DNA of 64,000 nt from Lepidostoma basale (Eukaryota > Arthropoda > Insecta > Trichoptera > Lepidostomatidae), in contig JAHDVF020000875.1 of assembly GCA_022606425.2 (NCBI GenBank), forward strand, positions 930,001 to 994,000, read 5' to 3'. Shown in pieces: positions 61,895 through 64,000 of this stretch. The notes under the pieces were generated by a model, which worked only from the letters and a program-made list of their open reading frames with translations, was not told where the DNA came from and made no database searches. Positions within the stretch are counted from its first letter, which is position 1. The number at the start of each line of letters is the position of its first letter. Position numbers and translations under genes: made by a program.

Positions 61895-62480
61895 TTTTTA
61901 TATACTTAGTATAAACATCACTAACTTTGAAAAAAAAATTAAATATTAGACATGTTTCGGACAACTCGGTCCTTCCTCAGTGATATTATCAATATATTTA
62001 TAATATTATAAAATTGTTTACAAATATGATCGGTTTTGACAGATGTTATAACATATTTATAAGAATTAAAATTAGAATCTTAATATCATCTATCAAAACT
62101 GATCATATTTGTAAACAGTTGTATAATATATTTTAAATATCTTTATAATATCGCTCAGGGTGCACTAGACTGGTCCCCTATGGGGGGAAAGAGAAAGCGA
62201 GGCATACTCGTACCTAGGGCCACCTGGAGAAGAACCCTGCAGGACGAGGTTAAGGCGGCAGGCCTCACTTGGGATGATGTTAGGCATCAGGCATGCGATA
62301 TAGTCGGGTGGAGAAGGTTCCTTGAGGCCCTATGCACCACGGAGGTGTGACAGGACAAAAAGAAGAAGAAGAAGATAATATCACTGAGGAAGGGCCGGGT
62401 TATCCGAAACATGTCTAATATTTAATTTTATTTTATAAGTTAGTGTTGTATACTCGTATACAAAGTATATAAAAAAGTAA
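61895..62480. mobile_element. Foldback element, family B, split by a LINE
   Basis: The left arm AGACATGTTTCGGACAACTC with GGTCCTTCCTCAGTGATATT is mirrored by ATATCACTGAGGAAGGGCCG and GTTATCCGAAACATGTCTAA. The LINE fragment at 62157-62376 sits in the right arm, flanked by ATAATATCGCT and ATAATATCACT. Confidence 0.78.
62157..62376 (+). mobile_element. RTE-like LINE 3' end nested in foldback
   Basis: Encodes ALDWSPMGGKRKRGILVPRA, TWRRTLQDEVKAAGLTWDDV and CDIVGWRRFLEALCTTEV, stop, then a (GAA)n tail. Framed by an imperfect 11-bp direct repeat. Confidence 0.8.
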
Positions 62481-62639
62481 AAATACAAATAAATTTTTAC
62501 GTATTGATTTAAATAAATTTAAGACCGGTTATTATTTATAATTGTGAACACACTATTGATGAATTCGGTAACTATTTTTGGAACATGTTATAATTTATTG
62601 ATTGCAAGTAATCAATTAGAATAAAATAGTTGTTCTTGT

Positions 62640-63310
62640 TTATTTGTAGGGGACCATCGCGAGTGTCTGCGGAAGCCTGTGTAGTGTCTGAATTATGAAT
62701 ATGTAGGAAATGTCATTTCCAAGTGTCCCCATTTAAGATCAATAACATTGAATGTTTCCATGCACAGCGACCGCGGAAGAGTTTTCAAGGCGGATACATT
62801 CACAGTGTCCTTTTACGTTTTCCCTATATAATTTTACCATTACAAAAATAGTTGCTTTATTATTTTATTTTTTACTTCGAAGGTTAGCTGTTCTCTTATT
62901 GTACGGGACAGATTGCTCCCCCCGTACTATTAATATTTATTTTGGCCGCTGACTGCTGCTCGTCTCCGATGTGGTGTGGATGGTAAAACGGAGAATACGG
63001 CGTGATGATGATTGTGTAATAAAACAAAGTTTTATTATATGCGGCAATCAGTGCAGGGTAGAAGCGAAGATAAGTTTACAGTAGCTCAAATACTGGTTTT
63101 CACGTAATTAAGAGCGCCAAGCCTCTTAACGCGCAGCGTGTCTACGCGTATGTGAATTTGAAGGAAGAGTGAAGGGCCGAGTCCTTACAAGACCCGCTTA
63201 TATAGTCTCCGCAAACTAGCAATAACGGTTATTTAACGTTTTTTTAAGTTTCGGAGAATTTTAGTCGCAGCTGCTGTGTTGCTAAGGCCTTTGTGATTGG
63301 CTGTTAACAA
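62640..63310 (-). mobile_element. LTR-like element on the minus strand (candidate)
   Basis: In minus orientation TATATAAG (about 63198-63205) is followed about 165 bp downstream by AATAAAAC, as in the U3-R layout of an LTR. The region is GC-richer than its flanks. Ends, target duplication and an internal coding region were not found. A host promoter is the alternative. Confidence 0.3.
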
Positions 63311-63599
63311 CACGCGAGCAACCGCAAAATTATTCCAAGAATAATCTCGATTGAGCTACTGCATAATCTCGTTGCTATGCGCTTTCACGCGACTACCGAT
63401 TGCCTTATTTATTTTAACAAAAACATAAACAAATTAAACTTAAATTAATACAAAATAACAAACATGAATTAAATAATAAAATTAGCATAGTTAAAAATAA
63501 TAAAAAATTAATAATATAATAAAAAATTATTAAAATTAAAACTACTCGCATACGTCCGATACACTTATCATTGATGTTTTTTTAAACTGTTATTAGAAT

Positions 63600-63780
63600 A
63601 CAGATCAAAAGCTGGACTTGGAACTTGGATCTTCTGCCTTACAGAGGTTTAGCTCTAATGGCTATTCCTCTTACGTCTGTAGGAAAAATTTTTGGAATGT
63701 GATTTGGTAGTTGTTTTATGATGGGGCTAAATGTATGGCCCTGAATGTCCCTCCGATAGAGGGCGAGGGGGGATTTAGGG
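63600..63780 (+). repeat. Dispersed repeat (MITE core relative)
   Basis: GAACTTGGATCTTCTGCCTT, ACAGAGGTTTAGCTCTAATG and GGAATGTGATTTGGTAGTTG parallel 25805-25915 and the core of 12919-13169. Confidence 0.55.
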
Positions 63781-63885
63781 TTTATGATAGAGTCTTATGA
63801 ATAATGTTTTCACGTGTTTTTGCTCACCTGAGTTCCTATACTTATAAGATTAGAATTATTCCATATAAATATGATAATAGAGTTT

Positions 63886-64000
63886 TAAACTAACTAATTA
63901 ACCATCACGCCGTCTCTCCGAAGGGGTAGGCAGAAAGATTGAACTGCCACGCTTTTCTTTCCTGGCATATTTCTCTCGATTCCTCAACATTCATACATCG
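63886..64000 (-). mobile_element. TTAG-tailed LINE, continues past the window end
   Basis: ACTAACTAATTAACCATCAC, GTCTCTCCGAAGGGGTAGGC, to CTCAACATTCATACATCG at the edge. Confidence 0.8.

Overview
The window is AT-rich animal nuclear DNA: split genes with GT-AG introns, poly(A) signals, and a very heavy load of transposable-element (TE) debris. tRNA-derived SINEs, 5'-truncated LINEs ending in (TTAG)n or (GAA)n, mariner and hAT remnants and foldback elements point to an insect, most likely a moth or butterfly. The species assignment is inference.

Three host loci are supported. (1) A plus-strand gene for a small protein with three LIM domains: exon 1 (ATG plus donor) at 16183-16185 beside a GC-rich promoter, coding exons at 31943-31987, 34085-34258, 35629-35859 and 36526-36603, and a poly(A) signal at 36907. 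All junctions are phase 0. Alternative 5' exons are possible near 21.9-22.1 kb. (2) A minus-strand gene that I do not recognise: twelve phase-consistent exons from ATG at 50140 down to 37573 (554 codons), with the 3' end not found. (3) A plus-strand gene starting at 50696, of which only the first coding exon (36 codons) is identifiable. Loci 2 and 3 are head to head. The 555-bp gap between their start codons holds a perfect RFX X-box (GTTGCCATGGTAAC), which suggests a co-regulated ciliary or flagellar gene pair. Loci 1 and 2 converge tail to tail near 37 kb.

Region by region: 0-16 kb is TE debris (a degenerate transposase, mariner, several LINE families, SINEs, foldbacks and an LTR-like promoter block at 2.3-3.7 kb). 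16-37 kb is the LIM gene, whose 15.7-kb first intron is packed with LINEs. 37-50 kb is the minus-strand gene, with mariner, hAT, foldback and LINE insertions in its introns. 50-64 kb is the start of the third gene, then more TE debris and two GC-rich promoter-like blocks (57.7 and 58.9-59.3 kb).

The dominant repeat is one LINE family with about 35 3'-anchored copies on both strands, all ending in a short TTAG array. Several foldback families share a CTGANGA / short stem / CGAAAC signature. Insertions are nested repeatedly, so the relative order of insertion can be read from the sequence.
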